Part shown: in pieces, positions 7,468-17,100 of the stretch
Position numbering within the stretch: position 1 is the stretch's first letter
Layout of the letters: each line of letters begins with the position of its first letter
NCBI GenBank assembly: GCA_015660855.1
Contig: JACSDG010000039.1
Span: 1-48,940, forward strand
DNA: 48,940 nucleotides
Reading direction: 5' to 3'
Source: Magnetococcales bacterium
GTDB taxonomy: Bacteria > Pseudomonadota > Magnetococcia > Magnetococcales > UBA8363
Translations under genes and position numbers: made by a program
Notes under the pieces: generated by a model
Told to the model about the DNA's origin: nothing
What the model saw: the letters and a program-made list of their open reading frames with translations, nothing else
Databases searched by the model: none

Positions 7468-8330
7468 GGAAGGTTTTTCAGATGCAGTGCCAATCGGTAG
7501 ATCTGACTGGCCGGGAGTCCTGTTTGGGCTGCGACCATGCGCGCCGTTTCTTTGACCCCCAATCCTTCGTTCAAGGCGGTGACCACTTGGCTTTCAACGG
7601 CGACGGAATGGGGATCGGGTTTGGTTTTTGTGGCGCCCTCGATGACGATGACCATCTCTCCCCGTGGTGGTGATTTTTCAAAATATTCAGACAGTTGGTT
7701 TAATGTTCCCCGGTGCCAGGTTTCATGAATTTTTGTCAATTCCCTGGCCACGGTGGCCCGACGTTCTCGGTGTATGGTTTGGGCCAGATCTTCCAGGGTG
7801 GCACTGAGACGTTTGGGGGATTCAAACAGGATGATGGTGCGTTCCTCATGCTTCAGGGCAGAGAGAATTTCGGTTCTTGCCTTACCTTTTCTGGGAAGAA
7901 ATCCTTCAAAAAGAAAGCGGTCGATGAAAAAACCGCTACCGGTCAGGGCGGTGATGACCGATGAAGGTCCAGGCAATACCACCAGTGGCAAGGATGCTTC
8001 GATGGTTTGTCTGATCAGCGGCCCTCCTGGATCGCTGATGCCTGGACTGCCGGCGTCACTTACCAGGGCAAAGTCGTTGCCCGTTTGCAGTTGGTCGATG
8101 ATCCAGGGGATCTTTGTGGTGCTGTTATGTTCGTCGAAGTGGATCCTGCGTGTGAAAATTTCAAGACGTTGACACAGGATACCCGTCAGGCGGGTATCTT
8201 CGGCCAGGATGCAGCTGACCGATTTCAATATCCGAACGGCCCTGAAGGTAATATCTTCCAGGTTGCCTATGGGGGTTGGAACGATGTACAACGTCCCCAC
8301 ACTTTTTTCCGATTGCGAGCCTGCCTTCAT
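7464..8330 (-). CDS. rsmI: 16S rRNA (cytidine-1402-2'-O)-methyltransferase RsmI
   Basis: From the ATG at 8330 the protein has 288 residues, the normal RsmI length. TLYIVPTPIGNLEDITFRA, AEDTR, HFDEHN-like IHFDEHNST, ALVSDAGSPGISDPG and GPSSVITALTGSGF are diagnostic of this tetrapyrrole-methylase-fold enzyme, which uses S-adenosylmethionine to methylate the ribose of C1402 at the decoding centre. The frame extends upstream to 8651, but that part has no family similarity and lies opposite the next gene. The start codon overlaps, on the opposite strand, a possible ATG of the divergent LpoA-like gene. It is followed directly by yraN. Confidence 0.93.
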   Translation of the reverse strand: MKAGSQSEKSVGTLYIVPTPIGNLEDITFRAVRILKSVSCILAEDTRLTGILCQRLEIFTRRIHFDEHNSTTKIPWIIDQLQTGNDFALVSDAGSPGISDPGGPLIRQTIEASLPLVVLPGPSSVITALTGSGFFIDRFLFEGFLPRKGKARTEILSALKHEERTIILFESPKRLSATLEDLAQTIHRERRATVARELTKIHETWHRGTLNQLSEYFEKSPPRGEMVIVIEGATKTKPDPHSVAVESQVVTALNEGLGVKETARMVAAQTGLPASQIYRLALHLKNLP

Positions 8331-10524
8331 GGATAATTCCGTGCGAACCAGAGACCGAGCCGGTTTTCGACATCCAGAGGAACACGTACCATGGTCACAC
8401 TTTTGGAGGATGGGTTGGCCTGCATGGTTGGTCTTGACCTTGATGTTGGTGGGCGGTTGCGCCGCCCCTGTGTTTGATGCGCCAACCCGGCCTGTCGAGA
8501 AGGGCGTAAAAGCCGATAAGGTCGATAAGATTGAAAAGGGTGTTGCTCTCCCTTTGCCGCATCCCATGCGCTCCGGAGTTTCAGGCCGTCCCGACGCCAT
8601 GATCGCAGAGGCGCGTGGCCTTGTCGAGAAAAACCGTATCGACGCAGCCAAAGGTCTCTATCGCCGCGTGATTCAAGATTTTGAACTGACTCCGCAGGCC
8701 AACGAAGCCCGGTATCGTCTGGGGGAGGCTTTGTTGCTTGAAGGCCGAAATGATGAGGCGTTGTCCTCTTTGACCGATGCCGCCTCCAGGTCCAGCCAAC
8801 CTTTTTCCTGGGAAAGTTTGTCTTTGGCTGGAGATATTCAGGCGCAGCGCGGCGATCTCCAGGGGGCATGGGCAAGCTGGGTCAAGGTGGCCTATTCTCC
8901 TTCACCCCTGTCTGGGGTGGCGTGGACGCGGTTTCTTAAAAGTTACACCCAGTATGGTGACGCTGAGAATACCCAGCACCTGTTTCAGGCGATGCCTCCT
9001 GGTCAACTTAGCAATGAGCATGCCCGGACGGCTTTGGCGACGGTGGATCTGGTTGAAACGGAAAGGTTGAAACAACTTCATGCCTTCCAACCTTCGGGAT
9101 CTCCTTTAACCTCTCTGTTTGCCTCGATACTGGGTGGTCGTCAAGCCCTGGAGAGGGGGGGGATGGGTGCTCAAAACGAGGCACAGCCGGCAATGGGCGA
9201 GACTTTTACAGCCCTTGAAAATCAACACCAACTTGTCCCACCCGACAATCAACCGGGATTTACCGTCGGCTTGCTGCTTCCCTTGAGTGGCAATTATGCG
9301 AGCCATGGTAAAAATCTGTTGAAGGCGGCCAACATGGCATTGCACGACTATCCCGATACCAGGATCATTCTTCGGGTGGCCGATAGTCGGGGTACGGCCG
9401 AAGGTGCCAGACTGGCCATGGAACAATTTCGTCTTGATGGGGTTGGGGCTGTCATTGGTCCCATTTTTCACGAAGAGGCCAAGGCGGCTGCCGAAGTTGC
9501 TGCCAGCTCTAACATTCCCATTATGATTCTTAATCCGCGACCAGGCATTGTCCAGCCCGGTTCCCAGATATTTCAGAATGCCTTCCAGCCTGAAAACGAG
9601 GGGCAATTCATGGCCAGGTTTGCCGTGGAGGAAAAAAAAATTCGCAGGGTTGCCGTTTTGGCTCCTGATACCGAATACGGTCATCTCCTGACCCAATCTT
9701 TTTCCGATGTTGTGCAACAACTTGGGGGAACGGTCGTTCGTGTCACCTTCTTTCCTTCTGGAAGCCGCGATTTTTCCCCATGGATCAAAGCTTTGGTTAA
9801 TGCCGACCCCAAAGATATTCAGTCGCGTTCACAAGGCAAACGTCAGGATGACACTTTGGACCCCGTGGAACCCTTGGCTTCCGGCAAGGATACCAATTTA
9901 AGACCATGGTCCGATTTTGATGCCTTGTTCCTGCCGGCCAACGCCCAGGAAGTCCGTCTGATTGCCCCGCAAGCCGCTTTTTTCAAACTGCGTCAGCCTA
10001 ATGTACTCTTCCTGGGCACATCTTTGTGGAACAAGCCCGAATTGCTCAAGGAGGGGACCGAATTTATTCGGGGGGCTTTCTTTTGTGATACCGACGATGT
10101 TGCCCGTAATCGTTTCACTGCATCGTTCATTCAAACCTGGAAGGATACCCCTTCACCTTTCGACATGTTGACCTATGATTCTGTTGCTTTACTGGCACAA
10201 GCTTTGCGTGCCGAACGCATGTCAGGGCAACCATGGGTCTCGGCCTTGAGGGGGGGGGCGCGAATCCAGGGTGCCGCTGGTGACGTTTATTTTGATGACA
10301 ATGGGCAAAGTCAAAGAAATCACCGCATTTATAAAATTGAAGCCGATGGACCGAAAAAAATGGAGCTTATGTCCTGGCAAATCCAGACCGATCCAATGGC
10401 GGTTTCCGGCGGTGGTTTTGTGCCCAACCGGGGGGCTTTGAATGTTGCCCCCTCCTGGGCGGCTCCGGCGGGACCACCTGCGGTTTTACCCTCCCAGGCT
10501 TCTCCCATGCGTGGATTTTTTTGA
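8329..10524 (+). CDS. LpoA/LppC-like lipoprotein, penicillin-binding protein activator
   Basis: The protein has a lipoprotein signal (WPAWLVLTLMLVGGC, lipobox LVGGC). A helical, TPR-like region of about 230 residues follows, and from about residue 310 a periplasmic-binding-protein type I fold: VGLLLPLSGNYASHGK, AVIGPIFHEEAKAAAEVA and RRVAVLAPDTEYG. This two-part layout is that of LpoA (YraM), the outer-membrane lipoprotein that stimulates peptidoglycan synthase PBP1A; the rsmI/yraN neighbourhood agrees. The start is uncertain: ATG 8329 gives a long pre-sequence, while ATG 8410 sits right at the lipobox signal but has GGAGG with no spacing and no basic n-region. The N-terminal half is Lys/Asp-rich just after the lipobox (VKADKVDKIEKG). 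Confidence 0.8.
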   Translation: MDNSVRTRDRAGFRHPEEHVPWSHFWRMGWPAWLVLTLMLVGGCAAPVFDAPTRPVEKGVKADKVDKIEKGVALPLPHPMRSGVSGRPDAMIAEARGLVEKNRIDAAKGLYRRVIQDFELTPQANEARYRLGEALLLEGRNDEALSSLTDAASRSSQPFSWESLSLAGDIQAQRGDLQGAWASWVKVAYSPSPLSGVAWTRFLKSYTQYGDAENTQHLFQAMPPGQLSNEHARTALATVDLVETERLKQLHAFQPSGSPLTSLFASILGGRQALERGGMGAQNEAQPAMGETFTALENQHQLVPPDNQPGFTVGLLLPLSGNYASHGKNLLKAANMALHDYPDTRIILRVADSRGTAEGARLAMEQFRLDGVGAVIGPIFHEEAKAAAEVAASSNIPIMILNPRPGIVQPGSQIFQNAFQPENEGQFMARFAVEEKKIRRVAVLAPDTEYGHLLTQSFSDVVQQLGGTVVRVTFFPSGSRDFSPWIKALVNADPKDIQSRSQGKRQDDTLDPVEPLASGKDTNLRPWSDFDALFLPANAQEVRLIAPQAAFFKLRQPNVLFLGTSLWNKPELLKEGTEFIRGAFFCDTDDVARNRFTASFIQTWKDTPSPFDMLTYDSVALLAQALRAERMSGQPWVSALRGGARIQGAAGDVYFDDNGQSQRNHRIYKIEADGPKKMELMSWQIQTDPMAVSGGGFVPNRGALNVAPSWAAPAGPPAVLPSQASPMRGFF

Positions 10525-10563
10525 TGGCCGGTTCATCTTCAGCGGTGACAAATTATCGGGATC

Positions 10564-11043
10564 ATGTCAGAATGGTCCCGTCGGATTTTTGCGTCGGAGA
10601 CCCCTAAACCTTGCCTGTGGCCTGATGATTCCATGAGATGCCTTATCGTTGACGATCAGATTGAAAACAGGATGGTTCTGGCCAAGATCATGGAACCCTA
10701 CGCGCTGTGTGATCAGGCCGTGGACGGTGCTGAGGCTGTGGAGTTGTTTGCCCTGCATCAGAGTGAAGGCAACCCCTATGACCTCGTCCTCATGGACATC
10801 ATGATGCCGGTGATGGACGGTCAGGAGGCTTTGCTCAGGATTCGCAAGATCGAGGATGATGCCGGTATCTTGCAGGAGAACCAGGCCGCTGTCGTTATGG
10901 TGACGGCTGTTGATGCCACTTCGGAAATGAAGCGGGCTTTTGAGGAAGGGCGTTGTACCGGATATATCAACAAGCCCATCAGCCGTGGTAAAATTCTGGT
11001 CAAACTGAGTGAATTGGGAATCAGTCCCAAAGTGTGGTGGTAG
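10564..11043 (+). CDS. Single-domain CheY-like response regulator
   Basis: A receiver domain without an output domain. Visible are the acidic pair (IVDDQ), the phosphoacceptor Asp in LVLMDIMMPVMDG, the switch Thr in MVTAVDATSEM and the Lys in INKPIS. The receiver fold starts at MRCLIVDDQ (ATG 10633), so either that codon or the ATG at 10564 is the start; neither has a good ribosome site. It could shuttle phosphate to a motor, kinase or diguanylate cyclase target. The gene lies 40 bases after the LpoA-like gene in the same direction, but no kinase is adjacent. Confidence 0.85.
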   Translation: MSEWSRRIFASETPKPCLWPDDSMRCLIVDDQIENRMVLAKIMEPYALCDQAVDGAEAVELFALHQSEGNPYDLVLMDIMMPVMDGQEALLRIRKIEDDAGILQENQAAVVMVTAVDATSEMKRAFEEGRCTGYINKPISRGKILVKLSELGISPKVWW

Positions 11044-11194
11044 TCGCCTCCTTGCCCATCCTGGGACCAAAGGCCTAGGTTCTCTTTGGCCTGTTTTTCG
11101 TATCGGTTTGTCAAAAACGGCCAGGGCAGCCGGGACCGGCGGGCTGTTGGTGGTCTGTTCGCTCCGATTATACGGAAATATTTAAAATAGCGAG

Positions 11195-14100
11195 TTGAGG
11201 CTCTTTGATTTTCGTCCCGGGAGTTTCTTGGGATGGTTGGTGGGGTGGGTTTTGTTTGGGCCGTGCTTGAGGGGGGTCCCTGTTGTCGGCCTGTTTTTTT
11301 CGGTTTTTTGGTCAATCTACCTGATGGTGCGACTAATGAGTGTCCAAACGGGATTGAATTTTTCGAGTGCGCCTGATGTTGATGCCGTCCTGGATGGCGG
11401 GATTATCGGGTTGGATGGGTTTGGAACCGATATAACTATTCCGGATGTCGGGTTGCTTCTCGAAGGACAATACCGGCGAGCCGGGGATGACCTGGAGATT
11501 ACCGGGACGGATGGTAAGGTTTGGATCATCGATGATTATTTTTCCATGTCACCGTCGCCGGTGCTGCTGGCTCCCAACGGTGCATTGCTGTTGCCGGAGA
11601 CGGTGACGGCACTTTTGGTGGTCGATCCTAAGGCCGGTGCGACTATGGTTGCCGGTCCGACCATGGTCGCTGAAGTGACCAGTGTCCCCAACGCCATTGG
11701 CAAGGTTGGACAAATGGTGGGCAAGGTGATGGCCAAGGGGGTGGATGGAATTGAGAGAACTGTCAAGGAGGGAGACGCAATTTTCAAAGGGGATGTGCTT
11801 CAGACCCAGAAGGGGGGGTTGGTCAAACTGGTTTTTGCCGATGGCACCAGCTTTCAGTTGGGCGAGGAAGCACGAGCGGTAATCGATAAATATATCTTTG
11901 ATCCTGCTGCCAAACTGGGTGGTTTTGAGGCGACCGTTACCAAGGGAATCTTCAGCTTTGAAAGCGGAGGCATATCCGGTTTGAATGCGGGACGCCACTC
12001 CGCAATCAAAACTCCCACGGCAGTTATCGGAATTCGCGGCAGCCAATTGTCCGGCGAGGTGACGGATGATGGGTCGACGACGGTGGTTCATACCCAAGGT
12101 ATTCTGGATATTTCTGACGCCAGGGGTCAGGGAACGGTGACCTTGGTAGAGCCGGGTACCGCCACACAGGTGGTTTTCGGGGCTGGAGCACCGGAACCGG
12201 TGTTCAAGGCTCCCGCCAGTTTTGTTACCCGGTTGGAAGGGCAGTTGGACATTCAGAAGGCCAAAGAAGAGCGCAAGTCGGAAGAATCCGGGGATTCGAA
12301 CAATAAGCAGGAGCAGAAACCGGAAGGCAAAAAAGAGGCTGCCGAAGGGGATCAGGGGCAAGCAGAAGGGAAAACGGAGGGGGGGCAAGGCGAAAAAAAG
12401 GCTGACGATGCGAAGGAATCGGAAGCCGAGAAACAGGAGGATGCCGAGGGGGTTTCTGATGCGGAGGGGATTGCCGATGCAGAACCGGTAGACGCCTCAG
12501 GGGAAGGGAATGCCGATGGTACCAGCCAGAAAAACCTGGACAGTGCGGCGAATGAGGCTGCGGCAGGGGGGGCGAGTGTCCCGGATCCAGCTTCGGGAAC
12601 CGCTACGGGAGGGATTGGCGATTCTGGAGGCGATGCCGGGGGGATTACTCTTGCCGACCTTATTGGAACCGGTGGGGCACTCGAAGGGGCTGATGTCCTT
12701 GTGGGGGCGGTGGGGGAGACTTTAAGCACCCTGGTGGCTTCGGTCTCGGCATTGCCTACGGTGCCTGTACGGACCGATTTGCCAGTCTCTCAGCCCAGTG
12801 TTCCCGTGGTGATTCAGGTAAAAAGTGAGCCTAAGGGGGACAGTCCAGCCAAAGAACTGGAGCCAACAAAGGAGTCGGGGCCCCAACCCGAGTCTCAGGG
12901 GGATGGCAGTTTAACCCTGGGCGATCTTTTGGGTAATACGCAGGACACTGCCACGCCCGAACTGACATCCGATATGCTTTCCGGGAAGGAAACCACCCCG
13001 GAGCCTGCTCCGCAAACGCCTTCTGTCACGGTACCTCAGACGGAGGTGCCGCGTCCTCATCCCGGATCCGAGGCTTCTCCTCCTCCCACTGTTACACCGT
13101 CACCAGCACCAGCACCGACGCCAGAGCCACCAGCACCGACGCCAGATCCACCAGCACCGACGCCAGATCCACCAGCACCAACGCCAGATCCACCAGCACC
13201 AACGCCAGAGCCACCACCTCCACCTCCTCACGTCAACCATGCTCCGACGGGATCGGTGACTATCTCAGGGTCGCTGGTTCAGGGGCAAACCCTGACGGTT
13301 GTTAGTACCCTTGCCGATAGTGATGGATTGGGATCGATTGGCTATCAATGGCAGGCGGATGACAGGGATCTTTCCGAGGCAACAGGTTCCACTCTGCTGC
13401 TGACCGAATCTCTGGTGGGTAAAACGATAAAAGTGACAGCGAGCTATGTCGATGGTCATGGTGCGAGTGAGCGTGTCGCCAGCAATGCAACTGGAAATGT
13501 CGCAAACCTTAATGATACCCCTACGGGGTCGGTCATCATCCGCGGCTCTGCCGTCCAAAATGCGACTTTGACGGCGACGCATACCCTTGAGGATGCGGAT
13601 GGAATGGGGACGGTGGGTTACCGGTGGCAGGCCAATGGTGTGGACATCGCCAATGCTACGGGCAACACAATGGTGTTGATGGAAGCGCAGGTAGGCAAGA
13701 TCATTACCGTTGTGGCCGCTTATACCGATGGTCATGGAACATTGGAGGGGGTAACCAGTGGTGCGACTGGCGTTGTTGGGAATGTTAATGAGTCGCCTGC
13801 GGGTTTGGTCACTATCGGGGGAACGGTCATTCAGGGCGCAACCTTGACGGCGGCGAATACGCTTGCCGATACCGATGGATTGGGGACGATCAGTTACCGT
13901 TGGCAGGCCAACGGTGTGGATATCACCAACGCCACTGGCCAGACGCTGGTTTTGTCCGGGTCTCAGGTGGGCAAGACCATCGGTGTGGTGGCGAGTTATA
14001 CCGATGGGCATGGTACGGACGAAAGGGTGGCCAGTACGGCGACCGGTTCTGTGACCAATGCAATCACCATCAGCGGCACCGCGACCAAGGGGTATACCCT

Positions 14101-17100
14101 GGCCGTCGTTAACAACCTTGCCAGCGTGAGTGGAATCAGCCTGATCGGCTATCAATGGCAAGCGGATGGGAGTGATATTGGCGGGGCAACCGGCAGCACT
14201 CTGGTACTGTCATCGAGGGAGGTTGGGAAGGCTGTTACGGTGACGGCAAACTATTCCGGACCGAGTGGTACACCGGAGAGAATATCCAGCAGTGCGACAG
14301 CACCGGTGGAAAACTTCAATTATCCACCGACGGCGGTGAGCAACACATTGACTACTAACGAAGACACCGCTTTGGTTCTTTCCGCAAGCAATTTTGGCTT
14401 CAGTGATGTCGATTCACCTGCCATGACGGCGGTGACGATCACTTCCTCGGTGACCTATGGGGCGTTGCAAACTTCCAGTAATGCCAGCCTGATCGATGGC
14501 AGTTTGTGGACCAATGTTTCCGCCAATCAGGTCATCAGCAAGGCGGTATTGGATGCGGGCGGGCTGCGTTTTTCACCGGCAGCCCATGCCAGTGGAACAC
14601 CTTACGCTCAATTTGGTTTTAAAGTGAGTGATGGGACCGACGACAGTGTCAATGCTTACACCATGACGGTCAATGTCACCCCGGTTAACGATAATCCGAG
14701 TTCTGTCCATTCTTCTATTTCCGTGCCCCGGGGGATCATTAGCAAAACAATTTCATCGTCTGATCTTCGGGCCGATGATGTTGACAATACCCCTGCTCAG
14801 GTTACCTTTACTCTGGCCTCTTTGCCTTCTGCAGGGACGTTGTCTCGATCAGGCAACTCTCTTGCTGTCGGGAGCACTTTTACCCAGGCGGACATTGACT
14901 CAGGGTTTGTCACCTATACCCACTCAGGGGGCACGGCTACCACAGATTCTTTCGAGTACACCTTGTCGGATGGGGTGGGGGGGGTAGCCAGCGGGAACAT
15001 TTTCAATGTCAATGTCTTTCCCGCCAATCCTCCGACCTCTTTGCAACTGAATCCGGCCGCCGGAGCAGGTTCTTTTACTGTCGCACCAGGAAATGCCCTG
15101 GTGGGTGGTCTGGGCGGGAGTACCGGATACGGAGAAGAAGTTTTTTCGGCTTCCGATGATACGTATTGGCCGAGAGATGTATCCTCGGTTTTTGAAAACG
15201 GATTTAATTTTTTGGGGACGAATTATAGTGCATCCACTGGTTTTTTTGTTGGATCTAACGGTTATGTGACTTTTGGCACTGGATCTTCGTCCTTCACAAA
15301 TTGGACCATGGCCGCATCCTCCATACCGATGGTCGCCGGACTTTTTTGCGATATTGACACCAGGAAGGGTGGGTTTGTCGCCTTTGATGTGGATACTGCA
15401 AGTCCTACACAGGTTGTAACAATTACCTACGCTAACGTTGCTCCATACTCAACCACATACGGTGGTTCTGGGGCTAACAGTTTCCAAATACGTTTGCATG
15501 ATCTGGGAAGCGGTTCTTTTGGGGTCGAACTGCGTTACGCTTCCATGGGTTGGGACGGCTATGCGGCCACGGCTGGATGGACGGCGGGGTCAAACAGGGG
15601 GTATGACAATGTCCCTGGTTCGGGTTCTACGATGCTCAATGCACCAACCGTCAGTAATTTTAACCATCCCGGTGTCGATGCGTGGATTATTTCCAATACG
15701 GCGACGGTCGGCGATGGAGGTCAGGGACGGGTACAAATGGTGGAGGGGGCGAGTGCCGGCACCATTGTTGCCCTTCTCTCCGCGCAGGATCCCGATGCCA
15801 ATGAAACATTGACCTATTCACTGACCAATAACGATAGCGGCCATTTTTCCATCCTCAACAATAACGGTACTTATTTTTTGCGAGTGGAAAATGGCAGCGA
15901 CATTCTCTATTCCCAGGCAACCAGTCGCACCGTCGGGATTCGTGTTACCGATTCGACTGGTTTGTACTACGAGACCAATGCCCAAATCCAGGTTAACCAA
16001 AAGGTGACCTCAACCAGTGGCGGGGCTGTGAGCATCCTTGAGGATTCCCCTGCGCCACAGGAGGCTAATATTCGCGTTACCCCGGCAACGCTGGTCGATT
16101 CCTCTTCGGGATTGTCAGCGACACAAGCGCGCATTGTCTCGGTGACAGGTGGCGTCTTGACGCAGGGTAGCGACGGTGCCGCAATTGCCGTGGGCAGCTC
16201 TGGAACCTTGTTGTCGTTGACTGATGGTCACTTGGATCTGCGTTTTACGCCATCGGCGAATCGTGATGTCGATGTTACGTTTGAATATGCGCTGGTGAAT
16301 CCTGCGAACACCGCCGTTAATTTTGGTTCGACGGTGGCGGGTATTGTCATGACGGGGGTGAATGATGCCCCATCGTCTGGCGGAGACGTGACCGTGACCG
16401 ATACCAACAATGTGGCTGTGAGTATTCTTGAGGACAGTTCAGCTTCCACGGCGGCCAATATACGTTTGACAGTTGCCTCCTTGTGGGATGTGGATGCCTG
16501 GCAGACTCCCTCGGCGGTACGCATTGTCTCGGTGACAGGGGGTACTCTGCTTCAGGGCGATGGTTCTGCCATCACTTTGGGTACCGATGGTTCCCGATTG
16601 TCTCTGACCAACAAGCACCTGGATTTGCGTTTCACCCCCGAATTGAACAGGGATTACAGTGCCACATTTCAATATGTGGTGGTGGATGCTGGGGATTCCA
16701 CCGTCAATTCCGCGAGTTCTACCGCGACGGTTGCCATTACCGCAGTCGATGATTCTCCGGTCGCCAGCGACATCAGTGTCTCGACCAATAATGGCCAAGA
16801 TGTGGAGGTTGAATTGTTTGCCACTGATGTCGATCAACATGAAGGTGGACTGTACTATATCTATACCCAACCTTCCCATGGTACCCTCACTGGAGACGGT
16901 TCCAGTCTGATCTATACCCCATCCGGCACCTGGTCGGGGACCGATACGTTTACCTACTACGCCGATGATGGCTATTCAAACAGCAACCAGGCAACCGGGA
17001 CCATTACCGTGAATTCTCTTTACAACCCGGTCGGCGAATGGTTGTTCAGTGGCAATGCCAATGACCGTGTTTCCGGTTACCATGGCGTTGTCGTCAATGC

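Noticed and set aside
8331-8651. N-terminal extension of RsmI
   Set aside because: Antisense to the LpoA-like gene; RsmI proteins have about 280-290 residues, which the ATG at 8330 gives.
11044-11194. Intrinsic terminator after the CheY-like gene
   Set aside because: The GGCC-containing segments before the T-run are not complementary enough to form a stem.
13265-14161. 298-residue minus-strand frame
   Set aside because: Antisense to the four Ig-like repeats of the adhesin gene; its regularity mirrors those repeats.
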